64,000 bases of DNA from Haliclystus octoradiatus (taxonomy: Eukaryota; Cnidaria; Staurozoa; Stauromedusae; Haliclystidae), in the NCBI GenBank assembly GCA_916610825.1, contig OU744454.1:3020501-3084500 (forward strand), read 5' to 3'. The notes under the pieces are model-generated. The model did no database searches, was not told where the DNA came from, and saw nothing but the letters and a program-made list of their open reading frames with translations. The position numbers were made by a program, and so were the translations under genes. Shown one piece after another: positions 23,207 to 33,800 of this stretch (the first letter of the stretch is position 1; each line of letters begins with the position of its first letter).

Positions 23207-23514
23207 CCCGGGGGTAACTCCAGCTCTTCAGGGACAGGGGGGGGTGCCACTTTGGAAAAAGGTAAAGTACCCAAAAAGTTCCAAAAATTCTGTTGATGCT
23301 ACCCAAAAAGTGCTAGCAGGTTGATTGATTTTAAGTAAGTACACAAAAATGAAAAAAAAAAAAGAAAAAATCCTTGAAAAAGTCAAAAATAGGATACCCA
23401 AAAGCTCCAAAATTTGATATCTCATACCCAAAAAGTTTTTTCTCAGCTGGAATATGGACCCAAAAAAAGTCGCACGTCCCCGTATAGCCGTCATATGGGA
23501 GTTACCACCCCAGG
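23207..23514. mobile_element. hAT-like MITE, second copy
   Basis: Starts CCCGGGGGTAACTCC and ends GGAGTTACCACCCCAGG(G). The flanks share (G)AACTCAT. Same body as 19097-19402. It lies just downstream of the sulfotransferase gene's 3' end. Confidence 0.78.
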
Positions 23515-23566
23515 GAACTCATTAGTAAATGTAGACAAGAAAACAAATTTTACATTCCATATAATT

Positions 23567-26196
23567 TTATTGTCTAAAATAGTTTATATATTCTATTTCA
23601 CTGCGTTTTAATCTTACACATACATCCGAATTGACTTTTGTTTTATTGATCATAGGTAAGTCAGATTTATACATCCTTTCATAAATATCTTTTAGTGTAG
23701 AAATTGTTAATTTCGCATGTTTTGTACGACAAATATAAGTTACTGCCGCATTGAGATTTTTAAACGTCTCTAAATCCTTCTCTAGCGAATATTTATAGTA
23801 ATGTAATTGTTTTTCGAAACGTTCCAAAGCAGTATCATACAATCTTTGATCAGCTGCACTTCGTTTTGCTAGAAGTTCTGTAACACGATGTGTTAAAATT
23901 TCTTCATGACTTTGTTTACGCGCTAATTTCTTCACATAAATAATATCCATAAAATCTAAGCATAATTTATATTTTAATAGCATTAAGCTCTCATCAAAGC
24001 GTTCCATAATCAATATAAGATCAAACCTTTTCATAACATTGTATAGATCTTTATTAATTAAATTGTTTATTTGTGTACTTATATTTGTTGTAGTGTGGGT
24101 ATGCCCTGATAGGTCATGCATCATACTATTTTTAGTCATCAAAACATTTTGTCGTAAAGTAATATTTTCATAATGAGTTGAATTTTCTAAAAATTTTAAT
24201 AATGGATTTTGATATTTCATTAACTTTAATGAGTTTGGCAGATTTTGATAATAAAATGCAGACAGGACTTGTTTTTTCGGCTCTCTAACGATTGTAAAAT
24301 AAAAAGTATGATTTCCAAATACTTCTGTCATTACTGACGGCTGCTTATAGACAGCATGGTTGCATAAAATAAGAGATTTATTTGTCATAAGAGATGACTT
24401 GTTGATAAAATTAACTCGAAATGGATTCGGCCAAAAAAATGACCATACTTTTTTAGGCATCACAACAGTGTAATTGTTACTCTCAGCTAGTCTGTTCATA
24501 ATATTTGTTACCGTGCTGCCTCCAGTTTTGTGCGTTTTAAGAAAGACGATGTTCTTCTTTCTTTTGCATACTGGTACAGTAGAGTGTTCTTTCTCGAGTG
24601 TTGTTCTATAAATAACGAAATAAAATAAAAAAAAACTGTGTAAATGTCGTAGCACGAGTATATGATGATCATGCTATTTATCAATTCAAATGTTGACTCT
24701 GCGACAATCTACAACATTCTTGATGACACTCATTACAAAACGATACATATCATATCTGATCTACTATGTAGTTCTATTCTTCCGAAGGTCAACTCAGCCA
24801 GGATGGATTGGTTCAGAGAGAATTGCATTACATCTGTTCCCGGGTATCTGTTAAACTTGATCCGCAGTGTCGCGGCAAGATACAGGAAGAAGTATTTAGA
24901 ACCATTCCTATTGCTTCTAGCGAAAAGAGCCACGTCTCCTCTTGTTCGGGCGATATTATAGTAGTTTTTGAATAGTCTCATATTTGTATTAATTAGCCTC
25001 ATTTTCATGTAATTAGATTCAATATAGGTAATAATTAACCTTTTATGACGTAATTTAGTTTGTATTTAAATAGTTTGTCTTGTTATTTATAAGTTAGTGT
25101 GTTGTTGGAAGGCGTTGTGAGTTCATCAGCTCTATGAACCCAACCCTGAACAAATTGTCCTTGAGTAACTTGATTGCATTCAAGATAGTCTTTTTGCTAA
25201 TTGACTAATAGAACCAACGGCATTACTCAACATTATACAGTCCAGTCAGTCCTCATTTTGGCCAGAACACCTCTAGTACAGTAACAGAAGAGTGACGTGA
25301 CGCGCACCTTCAATAGGGCAACACCGTCTCAATTACTAATTTGATGCCTTGAATAACCGAGCAATATCCAATATATATAGCAAGACTGTAAGGTTGTTAG
25401 ATTACAAATGCATATATTAACAACAAGAGAAAATACTCAGCTACATTGAAAACATCGAAATCCTTTTGGAGAATTAGAGATAAATCCGAACGACATAATG
25501 GTACACCGCGATAACGGAAGAAAGTTCTACAACAAAATGGCACCATCAGAATTTAAAATCGTCAGACTGAAATTGATTTACTGGAAAAAAAATATTGATG
25601 AGATGCTGTTGATAATCGTCTAAAAAGATTTTAAGATTTCCTTTGTGCGGTACAGTGTAACCCGCTTAAGTGCAAGTCAAAATTGCCAACGGTTTTCATT
25701 GCATTTATCCGAATTTGCAATTATCCGAAATTGTTTACCAAGGACTTGAGCAGAAAATTGTTTAACTCGTTTCAAAGCCAGGTTGCAGATAAGCGGGAAT
25801 TTCACTTATCCGAATTGCACATAAGTAGGTTACACTGTATATGGTAAATAATAATATAGAATATACCACTATACACAGCAAGTATTCAGATTGAAGAAAC
25901 CCTTCATTACCCTCTGTAAAGAATCATCCACTTGTTTGAACACATTTAACGTGATCGTTTCGTTTCGTTTTTGATCTAATGAACTCACCGTTTTATTGTC
26001 CCTTCAGTTGGTAGCGCGTTAATTTGCATTAGATTAGTTTGCAACATTTCTCCGTTTTCTTTTTCATTGTCTGCAAAAAGACTGATAACTCGTCTTTTCT
26101 CATACCAATTTTTCTGAGCTACAATCATGTGACTATTGATATAATATGTTGATGATTGCATTAAAAGCAATGAAAGAAATGTCACCAATATAATAC
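23567..26196 (-). CDS. galactose-3-O-sulfotransferase family protein, 5' end not found
   Basis: A Golgi type II enzyme expected to move sulfate from PAPS to the 3-OH of galactose on glycolipids or glycoproteins. Exon 26196-25989 (66 full codons, frame open at both ends) supplies the membrane anchor ILVTFLSLLLMQSSTYYI and luminal stem. Exon 24605-23567 (345 residues) supplies the catalytic domain: VFLKTHKTGGSTVTNI is the 5'-phosphosulfate loop and FTIVREPKKQVLSAFYY the 3'-phosphate site. The splice joins CG to A, restoring CGA (Arg) in frame, across AAACG|GTGAGT and TTTATAG|AACAAC. The frame's first Met near 24655 is intronic. The exon with the initiator and cytoplasmic tail was not identified. 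AATAAA overlaps the stop codon (23566-23571). Subtype (GAL3ST1-4) cannot be assigned. Confidence 0.87.
24784..24960 (+). mobile_element. SINE fragment in the sulfotransferase intron
   Basis: GGTCAACTCAGCC, TTGATCCGCAGTGTCGCGGC and TCTAGCGAAAAGAGCCAC match the first SINE family in order, with decay elsewhere. The two open frames here (both strands) are SINE, not genes. Confidence 0.75.
25295..25340 (+). mobile_element. SINE tail fragment
   Basis: CACCTTCAATAGGGC and ACACCGTCTCAATTAC match the 3' tail of the first SINE family. Isolated from the body fragment at 24784-24960 by about 330 bp. Confidence 0.55.
25653..25837. mobile_element. pogo/Tigger-like MITE, TA TSD
   Basis: Starts CAGTGTAACCCGCTTAAG and ends TACTTATGTGCAA-type sequence inverted with GGTTACACTG. 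TA flanks both ends (25651-25652 and 25838-25839). Lies in the sulfotransferase intron. Class from the CAGT..AACC terminus and TA duplication. Confidence 0.78.
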
Positions 26197-26639
26197 CTAT
26201 AATTAACCAAGAAAGAACAAAGTTAATACTTCGAAATGCTTTTATATACTATTTAAACTAAATTTGGTATAGGAAAAGTTTCTTCTATTCAGGAACAGCA
26301 TCATTCAAACTTGAACACCAAACCCAGGTCGGAACCGCAACTGGAAAACAGCAATTCTAATGGTAAATAACACCCTCAGGTCGACTATATAAACAATTTG
26401 AAACTTAACGCAACGCAACGAAGCATGTCGAAGCAAAGCCGCTACGAGCAGCCAATCAAAAGAGGTGCGCCGCCATTCAGAGAGCGAAGCCGTGTGTATA
26501 GGTGCAATTGTATGTATGTATTTTGTAGCACAATGGCTAACAGGCAAATAAACAAAGGAGGATATTTTTAAATGTATCCTCACTTACATGTGACCTTTAA
26601 AAAAAAAGTATATATATATAAAGAAAACTATGTTATCAG

Positions 26640-27575
26640 AAATAATTAACAGGCAAAGGAAAAGTTACAGAACTGTGATAAATTAACGCGATTAAGTTTA
26701 AATTTGAATGTTTGTAAAGAACTAGACGATATAACTTCTTCAGGAAGAGAGTTCCATGGCTTGATTATTCTATTTGCAAAGTAATGTTTGCAACAGTCAT
26801 AGTTAAATGATTTAGTTGGGTACAGCGTCAGTGAATGTCCACGCAAGGAATATTTGGAATGTTTAATAGTGAAAAGTTCATCTGGAGCCAAATCAATCAA
26901 GTTTTTCAAAATTCTAAAGACCATGTGAAGATCAAACTTAAGGCGGCGTAATTCTAGAGACTCAAGGTTGAGGTAGGCAAGACGATCTACATAGGGCTTG
27001 TAAGAATTATTTTTCAAACAAACATATCTTGTGAAAGAGCGCTGAACATTTTCTAAAATATTTATGTCCTTGATGAGATAGGGATTCCAGACTGGCGTAG
27101 ATGACTCAAGCATTGGTCTGACGTATGTTGTGAACGCTTTCACTAACAGCTCCGGGTTATTTGAGGAAAAGCATTTCTTGATTAGGGAAGAACGGTTTTT
27201 TGCTTTAGCGGCTAGCATGGAACAGTGTTCTGTGAACTTTAGATCTGCAGTTAGTAGGATTCCAAGATCTTTCACAGAAGATGAACGTGATAATGCCTTT
27301 CCATCTAACTGATACGCATCCGAAATAGATGATTTCCCAAATGAAAGTACAGAAATGAAAGCATTTCTCTTGGGCAATTTTGAGTTGCCAGCGTTCTGCC
27401 CAGGAGGAGAGGTTTTCAAGTGTAGAATGTAGAGGAGTACTGTCAGTGGAAAATCTTTTAAACGAAATCTTAGCATCATCAGCAAAGAGTTTTATACCAC
27501 AGTTGAGTTCCAAGCAGCTTACAATGTCATTTATATAGACAATAAAAAGAAGAGGGCCTAAAACTGAACTCAATT
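26640..27575 (-). pseudogene. LINE (Jockey/CR1-like) reverse transcriptase fragment
   Basis: Minus strand from about 27570: [17 protein letters not shown] (motif B), KLFADDAKI (motif C), WAERWQLKIAQEKC. After a frameshift near 27390: DLGILLTADLKFTEHC, ENVQRSFTRYV, LNLESLELRRLKFDL, ANRIIKPWNSLPEEV and a stop near 26646. One frameshift and no N-terminal half. It lies just upstream (on the minus strand) of the sulfotransferase anchor exon. Confidence 0.85.
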
Positions 27576-27589
27576 AGTTGTGGAAGTGC

Positions 27590-27770
27590 TGTATGTCTGA
27601 AATTGACTTAAAAATATTTGAAATTACTAGGGGAAAGGAAGAGAACAAAGCAAGCTGCATATCTCTATGGAGACATTCTAACAAAACTTAATACCAACAC
27701 TAATATTTTACCGAAGCCCTACAAAGCCCTCCGCAACTGCTGGACAAAAGCTGCCGGAGGCACCTTTTTT
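27590..27770 (+). repeat. interspersed repeat, copy of 16441-16620
   Basis: See the partner for the shared blocks. Directly follows the truncated end of the LINE. Confidence 0.55.
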
Positions 27771-27924
27771 TCTTTCTATTCACCAATTATTTTACACTGC
27801 GTAACGGTATAGTACGGAGTACACAAGCGGTTATTATGAAATAATTTGACAAAATTGGCACGATCATGAGATGAGAGGATAAATTATTATAGAAGTATAC
27901 CCAGACGCATTCCACCATGATTTG

Positions 27925-28002
27925 TATCAATAATAATATATAATAATAATAATATAATAATAATATTTGTAATAATAATAATATAATAATATTAATAGTG
28001 GG
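27925..28002. repeat. (TAA)n-like microsatellite
   Basis: Imperfect AATAAT/AATATA runs. Confidence 0.9.
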
Positions 28003-28080
28003 ATTGTTCCACACCAGTTCTTGGTATAGTGCTCAATGAAATTAATCAGAGCATTTATATAGAATGAGGAGTCAAATAAT

Positions 28081-28121
28081 CGCCTGATGATCACCTTGAT
28101 GGCGTGAAACTTGAAGTAGCG
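28081..28121 (+). ncRNA. hammerhead ribozyme-like motif, single copy
   Basis: CGC (28081-28083), CTGATGA (28084-28090), a stem II region 28091-28105 with one A/C mismatch, GAAAC, stem III ACT/AGT with TGA loop, cleavage A28118, then GCG (28119-28121). CGC/GCG replaces the TTGC/GCAA stem I of other copies with pairing kept. Confidence 0.52.
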
Positions 28122-28808
28122 GAAATCTAGAATGTTTCATTTTTGACTCTCATTCTATCAGAGTATATGTATAATTATAGTCATACAGAGAAATGGTATC
28201 ACTGTATATTCCATCTATTCGGCCTGGTAATATAATTGGATGTTCAATATATGTATGATAAGTGATACTTACACGATAAAATGTAATGTTTTATTTTCCA
28301 CATGATTTCCACGCTAGAATTCAGCAACGAACATTTGTTTTTAATCTTATTACCAACATACTCGCATAACGTTTTCTATTGACAAGAAAGACGCTCATTA
28401 AATGATGGTATGGCCCACACAATAAATTCATCAATGCACCATTCAAGCACATTGATTGTTATAAAACAAGCATTAAGATAATTGTCTATTGTGTTAATTC
28501 CCCTTTGGCCCAAGTTTGAGTTTGTTGTAAATTTCTATAGCATTTGAATTTTGGTAGATTCTACCTCGACTAGTCTGCGCGCAGACCTTACTTGAAAACC
28601 TTTCTCTCGTTAGTAAGGCCATGAAAACATATAGAAGCCCATGTAAAGCATGATTATTAAACCATATTAATTATAGATTCACTCTGTCAATAGCACTGAT
28701 ATTCGTATTCTTATTTGTAAAACGTTGTCTTACTGATTGAACATAGGGCTCAATGCAAAATATAGCAGAGCTTAAATAATAAAAGTCAGAGAATCAGACA
28801 GTCATTGT

Positions 28809-28848
28809 TTGCTACTTGAAGTTTCACGCCGAGGCAATCATCAGGCAA
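28809..28848 (-). ncRNA. hammerhead ribozyme-like motif
   Basis: Minus strand: TTGC - CTGATGA - TTGCCTCGGCGT - GAAAC - TTCAAGTA - GCAA. Core intact. One substitution in stem II relative to the partner arm. Confidence 0.55.
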
Positions 28849-28988
28849 TCTGTTCAATGATAAAAAACACTATACCTTTTAGATACATACAGAATAGGGT
28901 TCCCATAAAATTAACAATAGCCTTAATAACAATATCACCTTATTCTGTATGTATCTAGAACGTATAGTGTTTTTTATCATTGAATAGA

Positions 28989-29028
28989 TTGCCTGATGAT
29001 CGCCTCGGCGTGAAACTTCAAGTAGCAA
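28989..29028 (+). ncRNA. hammerhead ribozyme-like motif
   Basis: TTGC (28989-28992) pairs with GCAA (29025-29028). Core CTGATGA (28993-28999). Stem II CGC-CTCG-GCG (29001-29010). GAA 29012-29014. Stem III ACT/AGT (29015-29017 with 29021-29023). Cleavage predicted after A29024. 10.1/11.1 is U.U. Confidence 0.6.
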
Positions 29029-29167
29029 ACATGACTGTCTGATTCTCTGACTTTTATTATTCGTATTCTTAAATATATACTGACTGTATATCTATAAAAT
29101 ACATTATCTTGTAAGGAGTCGTATAGCAATTAAATCTAGAAGATCATCAAATTTGATCCAACATGTA

Positions 29168-29546
29168 AGGGACCGCTCATTATTTATGACCGGGGTTGGG
29201 GCTGAAGAGATTGGGGTTCGGGTAAATAATATATTATTGTCAAAAAGGGTTGGGTAAACAAAAAAATGATGTAATGATATCACCAATTCCATTTGATACA
29301 AAATGGAAGGAAGTGATGCATTATTACCTCTCATTTTCATCTAAACCAGTAATTCTGGCTGCTAGCTTGAAACAAAAAACTTCCATATCCTTGTACAAGG
29401 AGTATCAAAAACAAAGCACCTCGATATTTTAGTTGGGGTTGGGTAAAAATTTTTTTGACTTTCTTTGTGGTTGGGTAAAAGGAATATAGGTGCAAAAATT
29501 GGAGCTCTTCGGCCCCAACCCCGGTCATAGATAATGAGCGGTCCCT
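29168..29546. mobile_element. MITE with GGGACCGCTCATTAT termini
   Basis: AGGGACCGCTCATTATTTAT at the left and its inverse (ATAATGAGCGGTCCCT) at the right, followed inward by ACCGGGGTTGGGGC / GCCCCAACCCCGGT. The terminal inverted repeat is about 35 bp with one mismatch. Target-site duplication not clear. Short frames inside are element sequence. Confidence 0.8.
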
Positions 29547-30590
29547 AATTAAATAAATGCATCATACATTTCTTCACTGATACATATAGTTAAATTATGT
29601 AAAGTTCTCTCTGTAGTATTAGCTCAATGTTATATGCCTTCTACATGCGTAAACTTATTTGCAAGGTATCAAATAATAAAGACATATTAGAGTTATAAGA
29701 TCACCTACGTTTGTCTAGCGAAAATAATATACCAATTAAGCAGAAAGAACCCGGTGGATTGATACAAAATGCCGGGACAAAATGACATTATTGATCTGAT
29801 AAACTTTACTATAGTTGTTGACTTCGATTGAGCCATTTTCGTGAACACTTTGAGGTTAGTTATGCTGTGCCAAAAATAATGAGCCTCATTATTACCCCTC
29901 ATAATTACAGTCGCTATAATCATACAGAATTATAGTCCTGTTCTGGTTCATCTATCAAGACATAATACGCATGTGTCATATAATGATGATTATCAGAAAT
30001 ATATAACAAAGTACTCGATAGTATTATCATTACCCTGATTGGTTATAAAATTAGTCTAGTGAACAAAAAAGTTTAAACTAAGCTTCATCATTCAATAACG
30101 CAAAATTACGAAAATGTATCGGGGTTTCGATTACAACCTTTATCACTTGGTCAATGTTAGGTCGCTTGAATTTATCGAGCTTGTAAAAGCCAAGGACTCA
30201 TCAGCGATAGCACCAGATTCCCGAGGACGTGGAATTAGTCAGTACTTTTAATTATTATACTGTTAGTCTTTACATCTGGTAACTGCTGATTTGAGTCTGT
30301 GGAAGTCATGCGTGGACAGTCAACCGGCAAACACAAACTACATTTCTAAGTTTGAGGAAGTGAAAGTTATTAACTGAAGTAGGCGAACAAATTCAATCTT
30401 ACCACTAATGGTTACAATTTTTGTACTGAGCATGCTCAGCAAGCGGTATATGTAGGTAGCCAATATTATCACATGTCTTAGTCTACAGTCTCGAGTTAGT
30501 GTTCTTCATCTCATCGATAGCGATGCCAGCTGACAAATAATGACATTGACAATTATTCTAACACTATATTTTTTGATTTTGATTATATAA

Positions 30591-30833
30591 CTATTCATAA
30601 TAAGATTTAGTTTCCACAACAACAATATCTCCATGCCAACTTCCAAGTGCCAAATACTGATGATTGAGATGATCAAATGCAATACTTGTGCATGCACTAT
30701 TTTTAAATATCACATGATTAGATAATTGTTTTGATGATTGATAATCATAAAGATATAATTTACCATCGTCACTCCCTGTGGCAATTAGACGATCATCACT
30801 AGCAATATCAAAACCAATACGGTAAGATGTTGA
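30591..30833 (-). CDS. WDR25: WDR25 exon 5 (last two blades, stop)
   Basis: Acceptor TTTTTTTTGTAG precedes TCAACATCTTACCG. Encodes YRIGFDIASDDRLIATGSDD and onward to SYYE, then TAG at 30593-30591. Confidence 0.9.
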   Translation of the reverse strand, partial: STSYRIGFDIASDDRLIATGSDDGKLYLYDYQSSKQLSNHVIFKNSACTSIAFDHLNHQYLALGSWHGDIVVVETKSYYE

Positions 30834-33800
30834 CTACAAAAAAAAAACGGAGAGATGGATTATGAAATATGATGTCTGTTTGCAATTGTAAACATGATTT
30901 AAAATTCCCATTTCAAAATACCGACTTCATTATACAGACCTTATTTATTATTTTCAAATTATAAATGGCTACAGTCAAACCTGTTATAACGGTCACCTCT
31001 ATACAGCGACCACCTGTCTATAGTGGTCACTTTTGCAATGTCTAAAATAGTATTTTCCATTGAATCGAACCTGTATATAAAGGCCACCTGTCTATAGTGG
31101 TAAATTTATCTACCTCTCGTAGCTAGCCGTTATACACAGGTTTCACTGTTTATTAGATCTTAAGAGAAATTTATTTACCGTATTTATCACATCATTTCAA
31201 CACATCTTCTTGTGCCATTCTCAAGTATATATTTTATTAATTATAAAATTAAACTTTACAAATGATTTATACCAGTTACTTTTTTTCAGCAAGAATACAT
31301 TAGCTTCTGAAGGACTAAAGGGTTACCACATACTTGCCATGTTTGTATTCATATTTACTAAACGAGAAAATGTTGGGAGACACGAGTGAAGCGCTAAAAA
31401 ATCACGAGGTTTGAGCGAGTGATTTTGAGCTTCCCGAGTGTCTCCCAACATTTTCTCGTTTAGTAAATATGAATACAAACATTTGCAAGCATGTGGTAAC
31501 CCTTTTGTAAAATAAACAAATGTCGGAATCTCATTCGACGGCGAATTTTCAATTCATAAATTTACAATTTAAAATTCACTTTCAATTCATAAACCAAGCA
31601 TGAAGAGAATCCCACAACAAGATAGATTTTGTCGAACAAAGAAAGACATATACAAGAACGTCTGTAATATAAGTGGTAAATAGTTTTTTAGCAAATTAAT
31701 GCAGTAATTGTTATTTAAATTTTAGGTTTACCTTGAATTAGCGTAGCCTATAATTGTCTTTTATTCTGTGTTTTTATTTTGAATGTTACACGACCAATAA
31801 CTCATTTACCACGCTTTTCAATAAATAAAAACATCTTGAGCTAAATGTCGTTTTGTAAATCGTAGCCATTGTTGAGATATTGATTGGATTGTTATCAAAA
31901 AGTTATAAATTCTGTATTTTATCACAGATCAAACTTTTTGAAGCTTGCGGTTTTTCCTGGTTTTCGGAGCCATGTTTTACCCTAGGATTTCATGCACGCT
32001 CTCTCGACCAATCAGATCGCAGAAAACCTTCGTGATATTTTAGAAAGAAAGTTCATTAACTTCTCTGGCAATGATTCAATCAATCGTATATAGACTACTA
32101 CGCAGCACAAGTGAAAAATTATATTTAATCTGAAATAGATTATCAACAAACCTTGTGTCCTTCATATCTCTTTGTTTTATCGAGTTTAAATGGTGATGTG
32201 ATTGAGAAACGAGCAATATAACTACCACTCGTCTGTGCTAGAAATGTATTGTTGGAACGATTCAGACAAAGATCCCAACACGAATAGACGTCCTGTGGAA
32301 GATAATTTAAATTTTGAAAAGTTGATGATGAAAAGCAAACAGAAATGAAGCCCCGTGAAACACTTCATGTATAGCTCATGAATTTATGAAATACCCATGA
32401 AGACACATTTTGGAATTTTTTACAAACCATTAATAAGTAAGTAATTGGGACAGTATCGTCCATCCAAAGGTGGCAATGAGTTGCTCTTTTCGCTGAGACT
32501 CAGTCGAAGCAATGAATGATTGTAAATCCTCTTTACTGATCTCAGCCACGACACTGCAGATCATTTTCAACAGATTGCATGGCAGATAGGTCTCGGTTGT
32601 CCCCCTGCGGAAACAGTTTAGGAGTTCATGACCTGTTCATGAACTCCTGAACTGTTTTTCACAGGGGTCAATATGCAATGATAGCCGCAGCTACACATCA
32701 TGCAATTCCCTTTGGACCATTCCATCAGAGGATAGTACTTATTTAATGTTTAGATAAGTCAAGGCTTAGATGACATTCGGAGGATTTGAAATAGTTGATC
32801 AGATATGATCTAATCTGAAGTTCGGTATCAGCACTCTATGATTGATAAATCGGAAGCCATGAATGTGAATTCATGTTAGAATCTCATGAGCAATCCAATA
32901 AATAATAAAGAAATTCGTGTAAAATGAACTTATACTTTACTTTTTTTACTTACAAAGGTCCCCTTGTTTCTGGAGGGGGGGGGGTAAAATAGGCAAAAAA
33001 CAGATCATGAGTTCATCAGCAGTTCATGGGAGTTAAATGGCCCCAATTTTACAGAACTGTTTATGAAAATAGGAACCATTTAACGTTCATAAATTGTTAA
33101 TGAACAGCTTTTTTGCAGGGATTGTGTATAATTTGTTCATAATGTACAATGCCAAGATTCCACCCACTTGATAAATCTGATTAGATATCTTTGCCATTGT
33201 TTCAAAATCCCATGCGACAATAGTTTTATCAGTTGCACCTTTTCTAATGACTTCTGATGACGATATAAGTGTTTTGTCATCCGGTAGAAATAGGAGATCA
33301 TGAATTTGACCATTGATAGTTTGACAATGACGAATCATCTAAAAGAATATATAAGTATTGTAAAGTTAGAATAAGTTAGAATCCTACCCCTCTGCTAACA
33401 GGTCATGAATGTTAAATGACCTAAATTTCATCAACTGTTCATGGACAGTTCAGAAGGCTCATGAACAGTTCATGAATTAGTGAAAAGTCCATGAACAGTT
33501 CATGAACTTAATTAATTATTTTGCAGTGGTGTAACTACCACTGCGAACATAAATTTTTCAATAATTTTCCACTTCTTTCTGTCATGAATACTAAACAATC
33601 GGATTTTGCAAGGCATCAAATATACCCCTGCGAAAACAGTTCAGGAGTTCATGAACTGTCTGTGACGGTTCATGAACATTAAAGCCGCAAATTTTCATGA
33701 ATTAGCAAATTGGGCATATTCCAGGGGAAAGTATCTTTGCAATTAACAGTTCATGAACAGTTCATGAACGTAAAATTGGACAAATTTTAATGAACATTTC

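Larger units (their letters stand above)
28775..29061. repeat. palindrome with two hammerhead folds
   Basis: Outer arms AAAAGTCAGAGAATCAGACA / inverse enclose two hammerhead cores and an inner AGATACATACAGAATA / TATTCTGTATGTATCT pair. The outer 40 bp at 28733-28774 (GTCTTACTGATTGAACATAG, GGCTCAATGC) match the far flank of the 39864 palindrome. Confidence 0.9.

Noticed and set aside
24662..24961. 99-residue plus-strand protein
   Set aside because: Most of the frame is SINE sequence and partly antisense to the sulfotransferase intron; no protein-like features.
26305..26583. first exon of the sulfotransferase (92-residue minus-strand frame)
   Set aside because: No donor in a phase matching the anchor exon and no signal-anchor logic; the frame looks accidental.
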